DNA of 64,000 nt from Laceyella sediminis (GTDB taxonomy: Bacteria; Bacillota; Bacilli; Thermoactinomycetales; Thermoactinomycetaceae). Shown one piece after another: positions 50,804 through 62,495 of the stretch. Position 1 is the first letter of the stretch. Every line of letters begins with the position of its first letter. The notes under the pieces were generated by a model. The model was not told the DNA's origin and did not search any database. It saw only the letters and a list, made by a program, of their open reading frames with translations. The stretch lies in assembly GCF_003003125.1 (NCBI RefSeq), contig NZ_PVTZ01000016.1, positions 1 to 64,000 of the forward strand. Reading direction: 5' to 3'. The translations under genes and the position numbers were made by a program.

Positions 50804-52063
50804 TTATAACGCTCTGGCCGCAATATCAGTGCGATAATGCATATCCTTGAAAGAAATTTTGGCCAACTCCTGATAAGCTTTTTCCCGCGCTTTCCCAATA
50901 TCGGCTCCTGTCGCGGTCACGCCCAGCACGCGTCCACCAGCAGTAACGACTCTATCTTCTTGCTGTTTGGTTCCGGCGTGGAACACCATCGTGTCTTCCC
51001 CCACCTCATCCAAACCGGTAATCGGCAACCCTTTTTCATATGAGCCGGGATAGCCACCCGCTGCTAAAATCACACAGACGGCAGCCTGCTCACTCCATTG
51101 TAGGGATAGCTCGTCCAATGTGCCAGCGATGACCGCTTCCATCACCTCAACCAAGTCGGTCTTAAGCCGCGGCAACACAACTTGGGTTTCCGGATCACCA
51201 AATCGGGCGTTGAATTCTATGACTTTGGGCCCATCCGCGGTGATCATCAGACCGGCATACAATACCCCTTTATACTCTATCCCTTCATTACGAAAAGCTT
51301 CGTGCATCGGCCAAATAATGGTGTCAATCGCTTGTTGCACCACTTTTTCCGGGATTTGTGGAACAGGTGAATACGTGCCCATGCCTCCGGTGTTCGGCCC
51401 TTGGTCATGGTCATACACCGGCTTGTGATCTTGCGCGACCACCATCGGCTTAACCGTCTTCCCGTCTAAGAAAGCCATCAGCGAAACTTCCTGCCCGCTT
51501 AAAAACTCCTCAATGACCACTTCGTTGCCCGCTTCACCAAACACCTTCTCTTCCATCGCATCGGCAATCGCCTGTTCTGCCTCGGCCACCGACTGCGCTA
51601 CGACAACCCCTTTGCCCGCAGCCAAGCCATCGGCTTTGATCACGATGGGAGCACCTTGCTTACGCACATAAGCCTTCGCTTTCTCTGCATCAGTGAATGA
51701 AGCAAACGCGGCTGTGGGAATGTGGTATTTTTGCATCAATTCTTTCGCAAACCGTTTGCTCCCCTCGATCAACGCGGCTTGCTTGCGTGGGCCGAACACT
51801 TGGAGACCTTCCCGTTCAAACCGATCTACCACACCTAGCAACAGAGGCACTTCAGGCCCCACGACTGTCAGATCCACCCGTTTTTCCTGCGCGAAAGCGA
51901 CCAAGCCGTCCACGTCTTCCACTGCAATCGGCACGCATGTGGCCAGTCCGGCAATGCCTCCATTGCCCGGCGCACAATAAATCTCCGTCACTTTGGGACT
52001 CTGCTTCAACTTCCATACAATGGCGTGCTCCCGTCCACCATTGCCGATCACCAGGATTCGCAT
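50804..52063 (-). CDS. purD: Phosphoribosylamine-glycine ligase
   Basis: PurD joins glycine to phosphoribosylamine with ATP, the second step of IMP synthesis. It has the N-terminal MRILVIGNGGREHAI, the ATP-grasp segments PIVIKADGLAAGKGVVVA and FLSGQEVSLMAF, and NARFGDPETQ with the metal-binding residues. GGGAGGGG precedes the ATG at 52063; length is 419. It is the last gene of the operon. Confidence 0.97.
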   Translation of the reverse strand: MRILVIGNGGREHAIVWKLKQSPKVTEIYCAPGNGGIAGLATCVPIAVEDVDGLVAFAQEKRVDLTVVGPEVPLLLGVVDRFEREGLQVFGPRKQAALIEGSKRFAKELMQKYHIPTAAFASFTDAEKAKAYVRKQGAPIVIKADGLAAGKGVVVAQSVAEAEQAIADAMEEKVFGEAGNEVVIEEFLSGQEVSLMAFLDGKTVKPMVVAQDHKPVYDHDQGPNTGGMGTYSPVPQIPEKVVQQAIDTIIWPMHEAFRNEGIEYKGVLYAGLMITADGPKVIEFNARFGDPETQVVLPRLKTDLVEVMEAVIAGTLDELSLQWSEQAAVCVILAAGGYPGSYEKGLPITGLDEVGEDTMVFHAGTKQQEDRVVTAGGRVLGVTATGADIGKAREKAYQELAKISFKDMHYRTDIAARAL

Positions 52064-52125
52064 TGCTTGTCCCCTCCCATCTCTCATTTATAACCCCGAA
52101 CCCCGCATCTAAAGCCGGGAACGCA

Positions 52126-52404
52126 TCAGGACAAGATCAAACTTAATCCGAACAATCCCACTGTCACCAACAAACAGATGAAGGACCACTCTTCCCGGTA
52201 AAAAAACCGTTTACGACTGCGGTAGGCCGCATCAGTGGTCAACACCCCGCCAACGATCAGCGCGATCATAAAGAAAATGCCACTGGCTGTGCGCAGATGC
52301 GCTTGCCAAATCTGTAGATTAAAATCGTATGTCAAATACGATGTAATGCCCGTCAAACATACGGCGATGACCATCCAACCAATGGCCCAAGCAAATATCC
52401 GCAT
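52126..52404 (-). CDS. Small membrane protein inserted between purH and purD
   Basis: The 92-residue protein has three hydrophobic helices (AWAIGWMVIAVCLTGI; GIFFMIALIVGGVL; FICLLVTVGLFGLSLIL). A basic loop TTDAAYRSRKRFFYREEW lies before the last one. In B. subtilis nothing lies between purH and purD. GGAGGG is 7 nt before the ATG. The small-protein family is not certain; DUF5316-like is possible. It must be cotranscribed with the purine genes unless it has its own promoter. Confidence 0.7.
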   Translation of the reverse strand: MRIFAWAIGWMVIAVCLTGITSYLTYDFNLQIWQAHLRTASGIFFMIALIVGGVLTTDAAYRSRKRFFYREEWSFICLLVTVGLFGLSLILS

Positions 52405-52479
52405 AGGGTAACCCTCCGTCAGCGTTTTTGTCTTAGTATACGCATCAGAAGGGTACCTCGATACATAGCAAGAAGGTTC

Positions 52480-54024
52480 TTAGTGTTTGAAATGGCGCAT
52501 GCCGGTGAAAACCATGGCGATGCCGTATTTGTTCGCTTCATCGATCGACTCTTGATCCCGAATCGAACCACCCGGCTGGATGATCGCCGTGATCCCCGCT
52601 TTGGCGGCTTGTTCTACCGTATCTTTCATCGGGAAAAAGGCATCGGACGCCAGCACGGCACCTTTTGCTTCGGCGCCAGCTTGGTTGAGCGCAATCACTG
52701 CCGAACCGACACGATTCATCTGCCCTGCGCCCACTCCCAAGGTGCGGGAATCTTTGGCAACCACAATCGCATTGGATTTCACGTGTTTAACCACTTTCCA
52801 AGCGAAGAGCAGCTGCTTCCACTCTTCTTCACTCGGCGCACGCTCTGTTACTGTCTCACACTGTTCCTGCGTCACTTGCCCCAGATCGGCTTCTTGCACC
52901 AAGGCGCCCCCGCCCACCGTCTGCACTTTGAGGCCAGCCGCCTGTTCAGTCAGCGAGCTGTCACCCCATTCCAGCAACCGCAAATTCTTTTTCGTGCTTA
53001 ACAGCTCAAGTGCCTCTGGTGTGAAAGAAGGAGCAAGGATTATTTCAAGGAAAATTCCTTTCATTTGTTCCGCCGTCTCTTTGTCGATGGGACGGTTAGC
53101 CGCCACAATGCCCCCGAAAATCGACACCGGATCGGCTTCATACGCTTTTTGGTAAGCGGCCGAAATGGTCTTGCCGATCCCCACTCCGCATGGGTTCATG
53201 TGCTTCACCGCCACCACAGCCGGTTCGCTGAATTCGCGCACCAATTCCAAAGCTGCGTTGGCATCATTGATATTGTTATAAGACAACTCTTTGCCGTGCA
53301 ATTGCTTGGCGGAGGCGATGGTGCCTGCTGCCGCCCGCGGTTCGCGGTAAAAAGCGGCTTGCTGATGCGGATTTTCACCATACCGCAACGCTTGCTGTTT
53401 GTTGTAGGTGACAGTCAATTGCTCTGGGAAGGTGATGCCGAGCAATTCATTGAAATAATTAGCAATCAACGCATCGTATGCCGCCGTGTGCCCAAATGCC
53501 TTAGCAGCCAACTGGCGGCGTGTCTCCAAGCTCGTGCTGCCATCCTTTTGCAATTGCGCGATCACTTCTTCGTAATCCGCGGGATCGACCACAACGGTGA
53601 CATATTGATGGTTCTTGGCGGCGGAACGAACCATGGATGGACCGCCGATATCAATATTTTCAATGGCTTCTTCCACTGTGACGCCCGGCTTTTGAATCGT
53701 CTGCTGGAATGGATATAAATTGACCACAACGAGGTCAATCGCTTCAATTCCGTTTTCCTCCATCGCAGAGATATGCGAAGGCAAATCACGGATCGCCAAG
53801 AGTCCGCCATGAATTTTCGGATGCAACGTTTTGACCCGCCCATCCATGATCTCCGGAAAATGAGTCACTTCCGAAATACCCGTAACCGGAACGCCCGCCT
53901 CTTCCAGCACACGGTGCGTACCTCCGGTGGAGATGATTTCGATCCCCAGTTCAGCCAACTGTTTGGCGAATGAGACAATCCCGGTTTTATCTGAAACGCT
54001 GATCAACGCGCGACGAATACTCAC
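52480..54024 (-). CDS. purH: AICAR transformylase / IMP cyclohydrolase
   Basis: This bifunctional enzyme catalyses the last two steps to IMP. The N-terminal IMP cyclohydrolase domain starts [15 protein letters not shown] and has STGGTHRVL and [13 protein letters not shown]. The C-terminal transformylase has [18 protein letters not shown] and [15 protein letters not shown]. The GTG at 54024 follows GGAGG by 8 nt, giving 514 residues. Confidence 0.97.
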   Translation of the reverse strand: MSIRRALISVSDKTGIVSFAKQLAELGIEIISTGGTHRVLEEAGVPVTGISEVTHFPEIMDGRVKTLHPKIHGGLLAIRDLPSHISAMEENGIEAIDLVVVNLYPFQQTIQKPGVTVEEAIENIDIGGPSMVRSAAKNHQYVTVVVDPADYEEVIAQLQKDGSTSLETRRQLAAKAFGHTAAYDALIANYFNELLGITFPEQLTVTYNKQQALRYGENPHQQAAFYREPRAAAGTIASAKQLHGKELSYNNINDANAALELVREFSEPAVVAVKHMNPCGVGIGKTISAAYQKAYEADPVSIFGGIVAANRPIDKETAEQMKGIFLEIILAPSFTPEALELLSTKKNLRLLEWGDSSLTEQAAGLKVQTVGGGALVQEADLGQVTQEQCETVTERAPSEEEWKQLLFAWKVVKHVKSNAIVVAKDSRTLGVGAGQMNRVGSAVIALNQAGAEAKGAVLASDAFFPMKDTVEQAAKAGITAIIQPGGSIRDQESIDEANKYGIAMVFTGMRHFKH

Positions 54025-54072
54025 CTGCAAATCCTCCCCATCCCTCATACCAGAGGGTTTTTGAAATGGCCG

Positions 54073-54663
54073 TTAGCCTTCCATGTCCGGCGTTTTGATG
54101 GCGCCGGTGATCCATTGGTAAACCACTTCCGGGTAAAGGCGGTGCTCAGCCTGATGAATCTTAGTGGTAAAACTCTCCAAATCGTCATCCTCTTCCAGCA
54201 ACACAGGAACCTGCGCCAGAAGCGGTCCGGTGTCCATCCCCGCATCGACCAGATGGACACTTACGCCTGAGACCTTCACTCCGTAAGCAAACGCCTGCCC
54301 GATCGCATCCTTGCCAGGAAAGGCCGGCAACAGAGATGGATGGATATTCACAATCCGCCATGGATACGCATCAAGCAAAGTGGAACCGATCAACCGCATG
54401 TAACCCGCCAGCACAATCCACTCGATGCCATGCTTGCGCAGTTCAGCGAGTACAAACGTTTCATAAGCCGCTTTATCAGCAAATGTCTTGGGACTGACGC
54501 AAACAGCGGGAATGCCCAGCCGCTCGGCCCGCTCCAATACCTTCGCCCCCGGCTTGTCGCATACCAACAACCGGATAGGCACCGGCCACTTTTGGTCTCG
54601 CGAGACCTCCACCAGTCTCTCGAAGTTGCTTCCGCTACCGGATGCGAACACGGCGATACTCAT
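54073..54663 (-). CDS. purN: Phosphoribosylglycinamide formyltransferase
   Basis: This folate-dependent GAR transformylase has ASGSGSNFE near the N-terminus. The catalytic [12 protein letters not shown] and [13 protein letters not shown] hold the asparagine, histidine and aspartate of the active site. Length 196. It overlaps purM by 4 nt (ATGA). Confidence 0.97.
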   Translation of the reverse strand: MSIAVFASGSGSNFERLVEVSRDQKWPVPIRLLVCDKPGAKVLERAERLGIPAVCVSPKTFADKAAYETFVLAELRKHGIEWIVLAGYMRLIGSTLLDAYPWRIVNIHPSLLPAFPGKDAIGQAFAYGVKVSGVSVHLVDAGMDTGPLLAQVPVLLEEDDDLESFTTKIHQAEHRLYPEVVYQWITGAIKTPDMEG

Positions 54664-55682
54664 GCCCAGACCACTTCCCGCGGACCCTCTGCCACCCGAC
54701 CGATAACAAACGCCCGCTCACCGAGCTCCTGCGCCACACGTACCGCTTCTTTCGCTTCCTCGGCTGGCACCGCGATAACCATGCCCACACCCATGTTAAA
54801 GGTGCGGAACATATCTTCTTCAGACACTTGGCCCGCTTCCTCGATCCAACGGAAAATCGCCGGCACTTCCCAAGAAGACTTGTCAAGCTGCGCCTGGCAT
54901 CCTTCAGGCAACATGCGGGGCACGTTCTCTATCAACCCGCCGCCGGTGATGTGGGCACCACCCTTGACCTGGAACTGTTGCATCAGCTCAAGGAATGTTT
55001 TCACATAGATCCTTGTCGGAGCTAGCATCGCCTCGCCCAATGTTTGCTCGGTTCCCGGTACCTTCGTCGCAAACGGGTAGCGACCATCATCTAACAATAC
55101 TTTGCGCGCCAGCGAATAACCATTGCTATGCAAGCCATTGGATGCCAAACCGATTAACGCATCCCCAGGGCGAATGGTAGCACCCGTCAACACGCGATCG
55201 CGTTCAACGACACCGACGCAAAAGCCAGCCACATCATACTCGCCCTTGGCGTACATGCCCGGCATCTCCGCTGTCTCACCGCCGATGAGCGCGCATCCGG
55301 CTTCGACGCACCCGTCGGCGATCCCTTTGACCACCGCTTCCGCTTGTGCTGGAGCCAATTTTCCCGTTGCCAGGTAGTCGAGGAAAAAGAGCGGCTCTGC
55401 GCCTTGCACAACCAAGTCATTCACACACATGGCCACGCAATCGATCCCGATCGTATCGTGACGGTCGAGCGCAAAAGCCACTTTCAACTTGGTACCTACA
55501 CCATCGGTCGCGGCCACGAGTACTGGCTCCTTGTATGATTTGAGGGCAAACAAGCCGCCAAACCCGCCCAATCCTCCCAGCACCTCATCCCTCATGGTAC
55601 GGGCGACATGCTTTTTGATGCGATCCACGGTTTCATTGCCGGCATCGATATCGACACCAGCCGCTTTATACGCCTCACTCAT
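54660..55682 (-). CDS. purM: Phosphoribosylformylglycinamidine cyclo-ligase
   Basis: AIR synthetase is an ATP-dependent ring-closing enzyme. It opens [18 protein letters not shown] and has [30 protein letters not shown] and [11 protein letters not shown]. Length 340. It overlaps purF by 4 nt upstream and purN by 4 nt downstream. Confidence 0.97.
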   Translation of the reverse strand: MSEAYKAAGVDIDAGNETVDRIKKHVARTMRDEVLGGLGGFGGLFALKSYKEPVLVAATDGVGTKLKVAFALDRHDTIGIDCVAMCVNDLVVQGAEPLFFLDYLATGKLAPAQAEAVVKGIADGCVEAGCALIGGETAEMPGMYAKGEYDVAGFCVGVVERDRVLTGATIRPGDALIGLASNGLHSNGYSLARKVLLDDGRYPFATKVPGTEQTLGEAMLAPTRIYVKTFLELMQQFQVKGGAHITGGGLIENVPRMLPEGCQAQLDKSSWEVPAIFRWIEEAGQVSEEDMFRTFNMGVGMVIAVPAEEAKEAVRVAQELGERAFVIGRVAEGPREVVWA

Positions 55683-57100
55683 CGTTTCCCCTCCAATACC
55701 AACTCATCTTCAAGGACAGTGGGGTATTCCCCGGTGAAGCAAGCAATGCAGTGGCCACGGTTTCGTTCACTCGCCGGACGGCCAATCGCACGCAACATGC
55801 CCTCCACACTGATAAAAGTGAGAGTGTCGGCCCCAATCTCCTGCCGAATTTCTTCCACCGTTTTTTGGGCGGCGATCAGTTGCTCCCGATCTGGTGTGTC
55901 GATGCCATAGAAACACGGATTTTTGACTGGGGGAGAGCTGATGCGCACATGTACTTCCGTTGCGCCAGCTTCACGCAGCATGGTGACGATGCGGCGGCTG
56001 GTCGTTCCGCGTACGATGGAATCATCCACCATCACCACGCGTTTGCCGGCCACAACCCCGCGCACCGCGCTTAACTTCATTTTAACCCCTTGCTCGCGCA
56101 ACTCTTGGCTCGGCTGAATGAACGTCCGGCCCACATAACGGTTCTTGATCAAACCCAACTCATACGGGATACCGGTCGCTTCAGCAAAACCGATAGCCGC
56201 TGAAGTGCTGGAGTCGGGCACACCAGTAACCACATCCGCTTCAACTGGCGCTTCCTCAGCCAAGATTCGGCCCATGCGTTTGCGAGCCGCATGAACATTG
56301 ACACCGCCGACGTTGCTGTCCGGGCGAGCGAAATAAACGTGCTCAAACGAGCAAATAGCCCGCTCCGCTTTAGGCGCGAAGGTCGTCGTCCGCATCCCCT
56401 CCGCGTCGAAAACCAGCATTTCACCCGGCTCGATGTCGCGTACAAACTCTGCCCCGATCACGTCAAACGCACAAGTCTCCGAGGAGAAAACGGTCGCCTC
56501 CCCCATCTTAGCCATCGACAAGGGGCGCAAACCATGGGGATCTTCCGCCACAATCAAGGTATCATTGGTCATGATCATCAGTGCGTAGGCTCCCACCAGC
56601 TGATTCAACGCCTCTTTGGCCGCCTCCACGATGTTGGGAGCCGAAGAGCGAGCAATCAGGTGCGCGATCACTTCCGTGTCAGTCGTCGTTTGAAAAATGG
56701 AACCCGACTCTTCCAATTCACGACGCAACTTTTTGGCGTTGACCAAATTCCCGTTGGTAGCAATCGCCAATTCCCCTTTGGCGTATTTGAACACCAAGGG
56801 TTGCGCGTTGGCAAGGCCGGTGCCGCCCGTGGTCGAATAACGCACGTGACCGATTCCGGTGGACCCAAGCAGTTGCTTGATATTGTTGTTGTTAAACACT
56901 TCCGTCACCAAGCCGGTGCCCCTTTGCACCGAAAACTTCTGGCCGTCAGTCGTAACAATGCCCGCGCTCTCTTGGCCGCGATGTTGCAAAGCGTGCAAAC
57001 CGTAATAAGTGAGTTGGGCGGCGTCAGCATGGCCGATGATTCCAAAGACGCCGCACTCTTCATTCAGTTCGTCGAGGTCGAAGATGCTTTCATCGCGCAT
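55679..57100 (-). CDS. purF: Amidophosphoribosyltransferase
   Basis: PurF begins the pathway by forming phosphoribosylamine from PRPP and glutamine. The nucleophile cysteine lies in [10 protein letters not shown] after a short propeptide, as in the B. subtilis enzyme. The PRPP-binding motif is [14 protein letters not shown]. The iron-sulphur cysteines are in [14 protein letters not shown] and HCIACF, so it is the cluster-containing type. The ATG at 57100 follows GGAGG. It overlaps purL by 37 nt. Confidence 0.97.
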   Translation of the reverse strand: MRDESIFDLDELNEECGVFGIIGHADAAQLTYYGLHALQHRGQESAGIVTTDGQKFSVQRGTGLVTEVFNNNNIKQLLGSTGIGHVRYSTTGGTGLANAQPLVFKYAKGELAIATNGNLVNAKKLRRELEESGSIFQTTTDTEVIAHLIARSSAPNIVEAAKEALNQLVGAYALMIMTNDTLIVAEDPHGLRPLSMAKMGEATVFSSETCAFDVIGAEFVRDIEPGEMLVFDAEGMRTTTFAPKAERAICSFEHVYFARPDSNVGGVNVHAARKRMGRILAEEAPVEADVVTGVPDSSTSAAIGFAEATGIPYELGLIKNRYVGRTFIQPSQELREQGVKMKLSAVRGVVAGKRVVMVDDSIVRGTTSRRIVTMLREAGATEVHVRISSPPVKNPCFYGIDTPDREQLIAAQKTVEEIRQEIGADTLTFISVEGMLRAIGRPASERNRGHCIACFTGEYPTVLEDELVLEGKR

Positions 57101-59349
57101 GGAATGGCTTCCTCCCACTGTTTGCTTAAATATGCAACATCCTGTTGAATCACCTGCTCACCATTGATGTGGATGATGAGCTCTTCCTTTTCCGTCACGG
57201 TGCCAATCTGCCGGCAAGCCACACCTTTGGCTTCAGCCAACTTCATCACATCCGCCACTGCGTCCGCCTTTACGCTCAAGATGACGCGAGATTGGCTTTC
57301 GCTGAAGAGATGGACAACCGGAGCCAAATCCGTTTCCAGACTAACCGCCGCTCCTCGGTTGCCGCAGATGCAACTTTCTGCCAGAGCCACAGCGATACCG
57401 CCTTCACTAACATCGTGCGCCGATTTCACCCAGCCGCTGCGAATCGCTGCCAAGACCGTCTGCTGCACAGCCAATTCCTTTTGCAAATCGCAGGCAGGTG
57501 GGCGGCCGCTGATTTGCCCCGTCACGACATGTTGCAATTCACTTCCGCCCAATTCGGCATAGGTGTCACCCAACAGCAGAATGACATCCCCGTCTTCTTT
57601 GAATGCTTGCGTGGTGATGTGTTCACGCTTTTGTACCAAACCGACCATGCCCACAACCGGGGTGGGGTAAATCGGATTGCCTTTCGTTTCGTTATACAAG
57701 CTGACGTTTCCGCCGACGACAGGCGTTTCCAATACCCGACACGCTTCCGCCATGCCATCGATCGCCTTGGAAATCTGCCAATACACTTCTGGCTTCTCGG
57801 GGCTACCAAAATTGAGACAGTCCGTGATACCAAGCGGCTCCGCTCCAGAACACACGACGTTGCGGGCAGATTCCGCCACGGCGATGCGCCCTCCTTGTAC
57901 CGGATCAAGATACACATACCGGCCGTTTCCATCCGTGGACATCGCCAATCCCTTCTCCGTACCACGAATCACCACTACCGCCGCATCCGAACCGGGACGA
58001 ACCGCGGTGCTGGTGCGAACCATATGGTCATACTGCTCATACACCCAGCGTTTGGAACCGATGTTGACCGAAGACATCACTTTCGTCAACGCGGCTAGCG
58101 GATCAATATCTGCCAGCTCCTCTTCAGGGCGGCGTTTTGCGTTTTCCTCATAATATTGCGGGACGCGTTCTTCACGCACATAGACCGGCGCATCATCCAC
58201 CAGCGTATTAACCGGGATGTCTGCCACCAATTTGCCTTGATGGAACAAGCGATACCGGTTGCCTTCGGTTACGCGACCTACTACAGCCGATTGCAAGCCC
58301 CATTTGTCGCAAATGGCTTTGATTTCATCCTCCCGGCCAGCTTCTACCACCAAGAGCATGCGTTCTTGCGACTCGGACAGCATGATCTCGTAAGGGGTCA
58401 TGCCCTCTTCGCGCTGCGGAACCAAATCGAGGTTCATCTCAAGGCCATGCTCACCTTTTTGCGCCATCTCCGCGCTGGAACAGGTAAGCCCCGCCGCACC
58501 CATGTCCTGAATCCCGATCAATATCCCTTTTTGCACCATTTCCAAACATGCTTCCAGCAAAAGCTTCTCCATGAAGGGATCGCCCACTTGCACCGCTGGT
58601 CGCTTCTCTTCGGATGACTCATTTAATTCTTCTGATGCAAACGTGGCCCCATGAATCCCGTCCCGACCGGTGCTTGCACCTACATAAATCACAGGGTTTC
58701 CTACGCCAATCGCAACGCCTTTTTGCAACTCATCATGGTTGAGAATACCCACGCACATCGCATTGACCAACGGATTGCCCTCATAGCTGTCTCCATCGAA
58801 AACCACTTCACCGCCAACCGTGGGGATCCCGATGCAATTGCCGTAATGAGCGATTCCAGCCACGACTTGTTCAAACAGGTATCGCACCCGCGGATTGCGC
58901 AAATCGCCAAAACGCAAGGAATTCAACAAAGCCACCGGGCGCGCACCCATGGAAAACACGTCACGAATAATCCCGCCGACGCCTGTAGCCGCTCCTTGGA
59001 AGGGCTCGATCGCTGAAGGATGGTTGTGGCTCTCGATCTTGAAGACCACCGCTTGTCCGTCACCGATATCAATGACGCCAGCTCCTTCGCCCGGACCTTG
59101 CAACACCCGCGGCCCTTCCGTCGGAAACTTCTTCAACAGCGGTTTGGAATTCTTATAACTACAGTGCTCCGACCACATTACGCTGTAGATGCCCACTTCC
59201 GTCCAGTTCGGCAGGCGGTTCAAATGACCGCATACCTGGTCGTATTCTGCATCAGTCAAGCCCATTTCCCGATATAACTTCTGCTCGCGAATCATCTCCG
59301 GCGTAGGCTCCAAGCCCACACGCTCGACTACTGTTTGTTCAGACCGCAC
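57064..59349 (-). CDS. purL: Phosphoribosylformylglycinamidine synthase subunit PurL
   Basis: This is the small-type PurL, the ATPase/synthetase subunit of the PurLQS complex. Residues include [33 protein letters not shown], and a second half with [13 protein letters not shown]. At 761 residues it is the form that needs separate PurQ and PurS. The GTG at 59349 lies 7 nt after AAGGAG and overlaps purQ by 11 nt; the longer frame from 59421 is inside purQ. Confidence 0.97.
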   Translation of the reverse strand: MRSEQTVVERVGLEPTPEMIREQKLYREMGLTDAEYDQVCGHLNRLPNWTEVGIYSVMWSEHCSYKNSKPLLKKFPTEGPRVLQGPGEGAGVIDIGDGQAVVFKIESHNHPSAIEPFQGAATGVGGIIRDVFSMGARPVALLNSLRFGDLRNPRVRYLFEQVVAGIAHYGNCIGIPTVGGEVVFDGDSYEGNPLVNAMCVGILNHDELQKGVAIGVGNPVIYVGASTGRDGIHGATFASEELNESSEEKRPAVQVGDPFMEKLLLEACLEMVQKGILIGIQDMGAAGLTCSSAEMAQKGEHGLEMNLDLVPQREEGMTPYEIMLSESQERMLLVVEAGREDEIKAICDKWGLQSAVVGRVTEGNRYRLFHQGKLVADIPVNTLVDDAPVYVREERVPQYYEENAKRRPEEELADIDPLAALTKVMSSVNIGSKRWVYEQYDHMVRTSTAVRPGSDAAVVVIRGTEKGLAMSTDGNGRYVYLDPVQGGRIAVAESARNVVCSGAEPLGITDCLNFGSPEKPEVYWQISKAIDGMAEACRVLETPVVGGNVSLYNETKGNPIYPTPVVGMVGLVQKREHITTQAFKEDGDVILLLGDTYAELGGSELQHVVTGQISGRPPACDLQKELAVQQTVLAAIRSGWVKSAHDVSEGGIAVALAESCICGNRGAAVSLETDLAPVVHLFSESQSRVILSVKADAVADVMKLAEAKGVACRQIGTVTEKEELIIHINGEQVIQQDVAYLSKQWEEAIPCAMKASSTSTN

Positions 59350-60022
59350 GGCTATTCTCCTTCCAGTATTGAAGCATGGATTTGAAGAGATACTTTCCAT
59401 CGTCCGAGCCCATCCAGTCAAAAATGGCCCGTTCCGGATGCGGCATCATGCCCAACACGTTGCCAGCTTTGTTGCAAATCCCGGCAATGTCGTCCACAGA
59501 CCCATTGGGATTCTCCCCCGCATAGCGGAATACGATTTGGTTGTTCGCTTTCAGTTCAGCCAATGTCGCTTCATCACAGTAGTAGTTGCCTTCGCCATGG
59601 GCGATCGGAATACGGATCACCTGACCATTTTCATAAGCGCACGTAAATGGCGTTTGGTTGTTCTCGATCCGAATCGGTTGGATGTCGCAACGGAATTTCA
59701 GGTGGTTGTTGCGCATAAGCGCGCCCGGCAGAAGCCCTGATTCACATAACACTTGAAACCCGTTGCAGATCCCGATGACCAGCTTACCGGCCGCAGCCGC
59801 TTCCTTCACCGCCGCCATCACGGGAGAAAAACGGGCGATTGCCCCGCAACGCAGATAGTCGCCATAGGAGAACCCTCCCGGCAGGATGACCGCGTCAAAG
59901 GAGGACAGGTCAGTGTCATGGTGCCAAACCGGCGCCACCGGTTCACCCAAAATGTCTTCAACGGCGTGGATGCAATCATAATCACAGTTGGAACCCGGAA
60001 AAATAGGAACGGCAAACCGCAC
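59339..60022 (-). CDS. purQ: Phosphoribosylformylglycinamidine synthase subunit PurQ
   Basis: PurQ is the class I glutamine amidotransferase of the complex. The nucleophile elbow is [11 protein letters not shown], the His/Glu pair is in [10 protein letters not shown], and the start is [14 protein letters not shown]. The start is GTG at 60022, right after the purS stop, with GAGGTGG upstream. Length 227. Confidence 0.97.
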   Translation of the reverse strand: MRFAVPIFPGSNCDYDCIHAVEDILGEPVAPVWHHDTDLSSFDAVILPGGFSYGDYLRCGAIARFSPVMAAVKEAAAAGKLVIGICNGFQVLCESGLLPGALMRNNHLKFRCDIQPIRIENNQTPFTCAYENGQVIRIPIAHGEGNYYCDEATLAELKANNQIVFRYAGENPNGSVDDIAGICNKAGNVLGMMPHPERAIFDWMGSDDGKYLFKSMLQYWKENSRAV

Positions 60023-60274
60023 TTACGCCACCTCTTCCAATTCAAATGTGAAATTCTCGATCACTGGATTGGACAGCACTTTTTCGCTCAGCTCTTTGAT
60101 TTGTTTCTCCGCCTCTGCGCGGCTTTCGCATTCTAAGAGCACTTCCACCCTCTTGCCGATCCGCACATCGCGCACGCCTTCAAATCCCAGCGTGTGTAGT
60201 GAACCTTTGACCGCAACCCCTTGCGGGTCCAATACGCTATCCTTCAAGGTGACATAAATCGTCGCTTTAAACAT
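60023..60274 (-). CDS. purS: Phosphoribosylformylglycinamidine synthase subunit PurS
   Basis: This 83-residue PurS begins MFKATIYVTLKDSVLDP and has RIGKRVEVLLE. It bridges PurL and PurQ and is needed for ammonia transfer. GGGAGG precedes the ATG at 60274. The longer frame upstream overlaps purC and is not real. Confidence 0.96.
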   Translation of the reverse strand: MFKATIYVTLKDSVLDPQGVAVKGSLHTLGFEGVRDVRIGKRVEVLLECESRAEAEKQIKELSEKVLSNPVIENFTFELEEVA

Positions 60275-60275
60275 G

Positions 60276-60986
60276 TTATTTTCCTCCCAAACGATTCCAG
60301 ATTTCGTGATAAGCTTCCACAACTTGTCCCATGTCGCGGCGGAAACGGTCTTTATCCAACCGTTCGCCAGTTTCCTTGTCCCAAAAACGGCAGGTGTCTG
60401 GAGAAATTTCGTCAGCGAGCAAAACATTTCCATCCCCATCCACACCAAACTCCAGCTTGAAATCGACGAGGATGATATTTAGTTCCAACAGAAACGCGGA
60501 CAGCACTTCATTTACTCGGAGCGCCTGTTCCCGTAGCTGGGCCACTTGCTCTGGCGTCGCCAACTCGAGAACGGAGATATGCTCTTCCGTGATCAACGGA
60601 TCACCCAGCGCGTCATCCTTGTAATAAAATTCGACAATCGTGTGTTTCAGTTTGGTTCCTTCGGCAATACCCAACCGTTTCGCCATGGTGCCCGCCGCAA
60701 TATTGCGAACAACCACCTCAATTGGGATGATTTCTACTCTTTTTACCAATTGCTCAAGTGGCGAAATTGCCTTGATAAAATGGTTTGCAATCCCTTTTTT
60801 ATTCAGCAATTCGAAGAAAAACGTGCTGATGCGGTTGTTCATCTCCCCCTTACCTTCCAAGGTGGCCCGTTTCTGATTGTTGAAGGCAGTGGCCGAATCT
60901 TTGTATTTCACCCGCACCACCGCACTGTCTTCCGTCAAAAACAGTTGTTTCGCCTTTCCTTCGTACAGCATATCTCCTGGTCTCAC
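60276..60986 (-). CDS. purC: SAICAR synthetase
   Basis: PurC joins aspartate to CAIR with ATP. The sequence has LYEGKAKQLFLT near the start, IEVVVRNIAAGTMAKR in the middle, and LVDFKLEFGVD with LADEISPDTCRFWD. The GTG at 60986, 9 nt after AAGGGG, gives 236 residues; the ATG at 60971 is too close to GGAG to be preferred. Confidence 0.96.
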   Translation of the reverse strand: MRPGDMLYEGKAKQLFLTEDSAVVRVKYKDSATAFNNQKRATLEGKGEMNNRISTFFFELLNKKGIANHFIKAISPLEQLVKRVEIIPIEVVVRNIAAGTMAKRLGIAEGTKLKHTIVEFYYKDDALGDPLITEEHISVLELATPEQVAQLREQALRVNEVLSAFLLELNIILVDFKLEFGVDGDGNVLLADEISPDTCRFWDKETGERLDKDRFRRDMGQVVEAYHEIWNRLGGK

Positions 60987-61115
60987 AGCTGGTCGCCCCT
61001 TTAGTAGAAAAGTGGATGGTGAGGAGAAGAGCACAGCGTGCTACTTCCCCCCATGCACCTTGATAAGAGCTGATTGTAAATCATGCGGGTTTATGCCCGC
61101 ACCATGAGCAGGTGG

Positions 61116-62411
61116 TCACTTCAAGCCCAGACGCGCGAAAATGGTATCTACCTGCGACAAATGGTAACTGTAATCAAAGCATTGTTCGATCTCTTCCGGA
61201 GACAACGTCTTGGAAATCAACTCATCGCTTTTAACAAGCGGTTTAAACGGTCGTTGCTCTTCCCACGCTTGCATGGCAAGGCGTTGCACACGGTCGTAAG
61301 CCTCTTCCCGTTTCAGCCCTTTGTTAATCAGACTGAGGAGCACGCGTTGTGAATAAATCAACCCGAAGGTGCGCTCCATGTTCCGCTTCATATTCTCCGG
61401 GAAGACGGTGAGGTCGCGCACGATGTTGGCAAACCGGTTAAGCAGGTAGTTGAGCAGAATCGTTGCGTCAGGGAGAATCACCCGTTCAACCGACGAATGC
61501 GAGATATCCCGTTCATGCCACAGCGGCACGTTTTCATAAGCAGAAACCATGTGTCCACGGATCACGCGGGCCAATCCGCTGATATTTTCGCATCCGATTG
61601 GGTTTCGCTTATGCGGCATCGCCGAAGACCCTTTTTGTCCTTTTCTGAAGGGCTCTTCCACTTCGCGGGTCTCACTCTTCTGCAAGCCCCGGATTTCCGT
61701 CGCGAACTTATCAAGTGATGTGGCGATCAGTGCCAAGGTCGCCATGTATTCGGCGTGACGGTCGCGTTGCAGGGTTTGTGTGGAAATCGGCGAAGCCTCA
61801 AGGCCCAGCTTCTCGCACACATACTTTTCTACAAACGGATCAATGTTGGCGTACGTACCTACCGCGCCGGAGATTTTGCCCACACGCACCGTTTCCATTG
61901 CCCGTACGAACCGCTCCCGGTTGCGCTTCATCTCCGCATACCACAGCGCCAGCTTGAGCCCGAAAGTCGTCGGTTCCGCGTGTACGCCATGCGTCCGGCC
62001 CATCATGACCGTCGTTTTGTGTTCTTCCGCTTTCGCTTTGATCACTTCGATTAAGTTATCAATATCTTTGAGCAGGATTTCGTTGGCTTGTTTGAGCAGA
62101 TAAGAAAGCGCCGTGTCGACGACGTCCGTCGAAGTCAGGCCGTAGTGGACCCATTTGGATTCCGGTCCAAGTGTTTCTGACACCGCACGGGTGAAGGCGA
62201 CCACATCATGCCGGGTATCTTGTTCAATCTCATGCACCCGGTCAATGTTCACCTTGGCGTTTTTGCGGATCTGCGCCACATCTTCCTTGGGGATGACGCC
62301 GAGCTCCGCCCATGCTTCACAGGCCAAGATTTCCACTTCCAACCAAGCTTCAAATTTGTTTTGCTCCGTCCAGATCTTTGCCATCTCTGGGCGTGAATAA
62401 CGTTCGATCAT
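61116..62411 (-). CDS. purB: Adenylosuccinate lyase
   Basis: This fumarase/aspartase-superfamily enzyme acts in IMP synthesis and in AMP synthesis. It has the catalytic [14 protein letters not shown], the signature [14 protein letters not shown] and [13 protein letters not shown]. Length 431 equals that of B. subtilis. The ATG at 62411 follows AAGGTGG by 9 nt. The 129 nt to purC contain small hairpins (GCGGG/CCCGC near 61084-61099) but no U-tract. Confidence 0.97.
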   Translation of the reverse strand: MIERYSRPEMAKIWTEQNKFEAWLEVEILACEAWAELGVIPKEDVAQIRKNAKVNIDRVHEIEQDTRHDVVAFTRAVSETLGPESKWVHYGLTSTDVVDTALSYLLKQANEILLKDIDNLIEVIKAKAEEHKTTVMMGRTHGVHAEPTTFGLKLALWYAEMKRNRERFVRAMETVRVGKISGAVGTYANIDPFVEKYVCEKLGLEASPISTQTLQRDRHAEYMATLALIATSLDKFATEIRGLQKSETREVEEPFRKGQKGSSAMPHKRNPIGCENISGLARVIRGHMVSAYENVPLWHERDISHSSVERVILPDATILLNYLLNRFANIVRDLTVFPENMKRNMERTFGLIYSQRVLLSLINKGLKREEAYDRVQRLAMQAWEEQRPFKPLVKSDELISKTLSPEEIEQCFDYSYHLSQVDTIFARLGLK

Positions 62412-62495
62412 TTGCTTGTCCCACCTTTTTAAGAAAACCTCATTGCTTACTAACAACCATTTCACCGCCGGCGCAAATACCGACTGCAAAAATGA

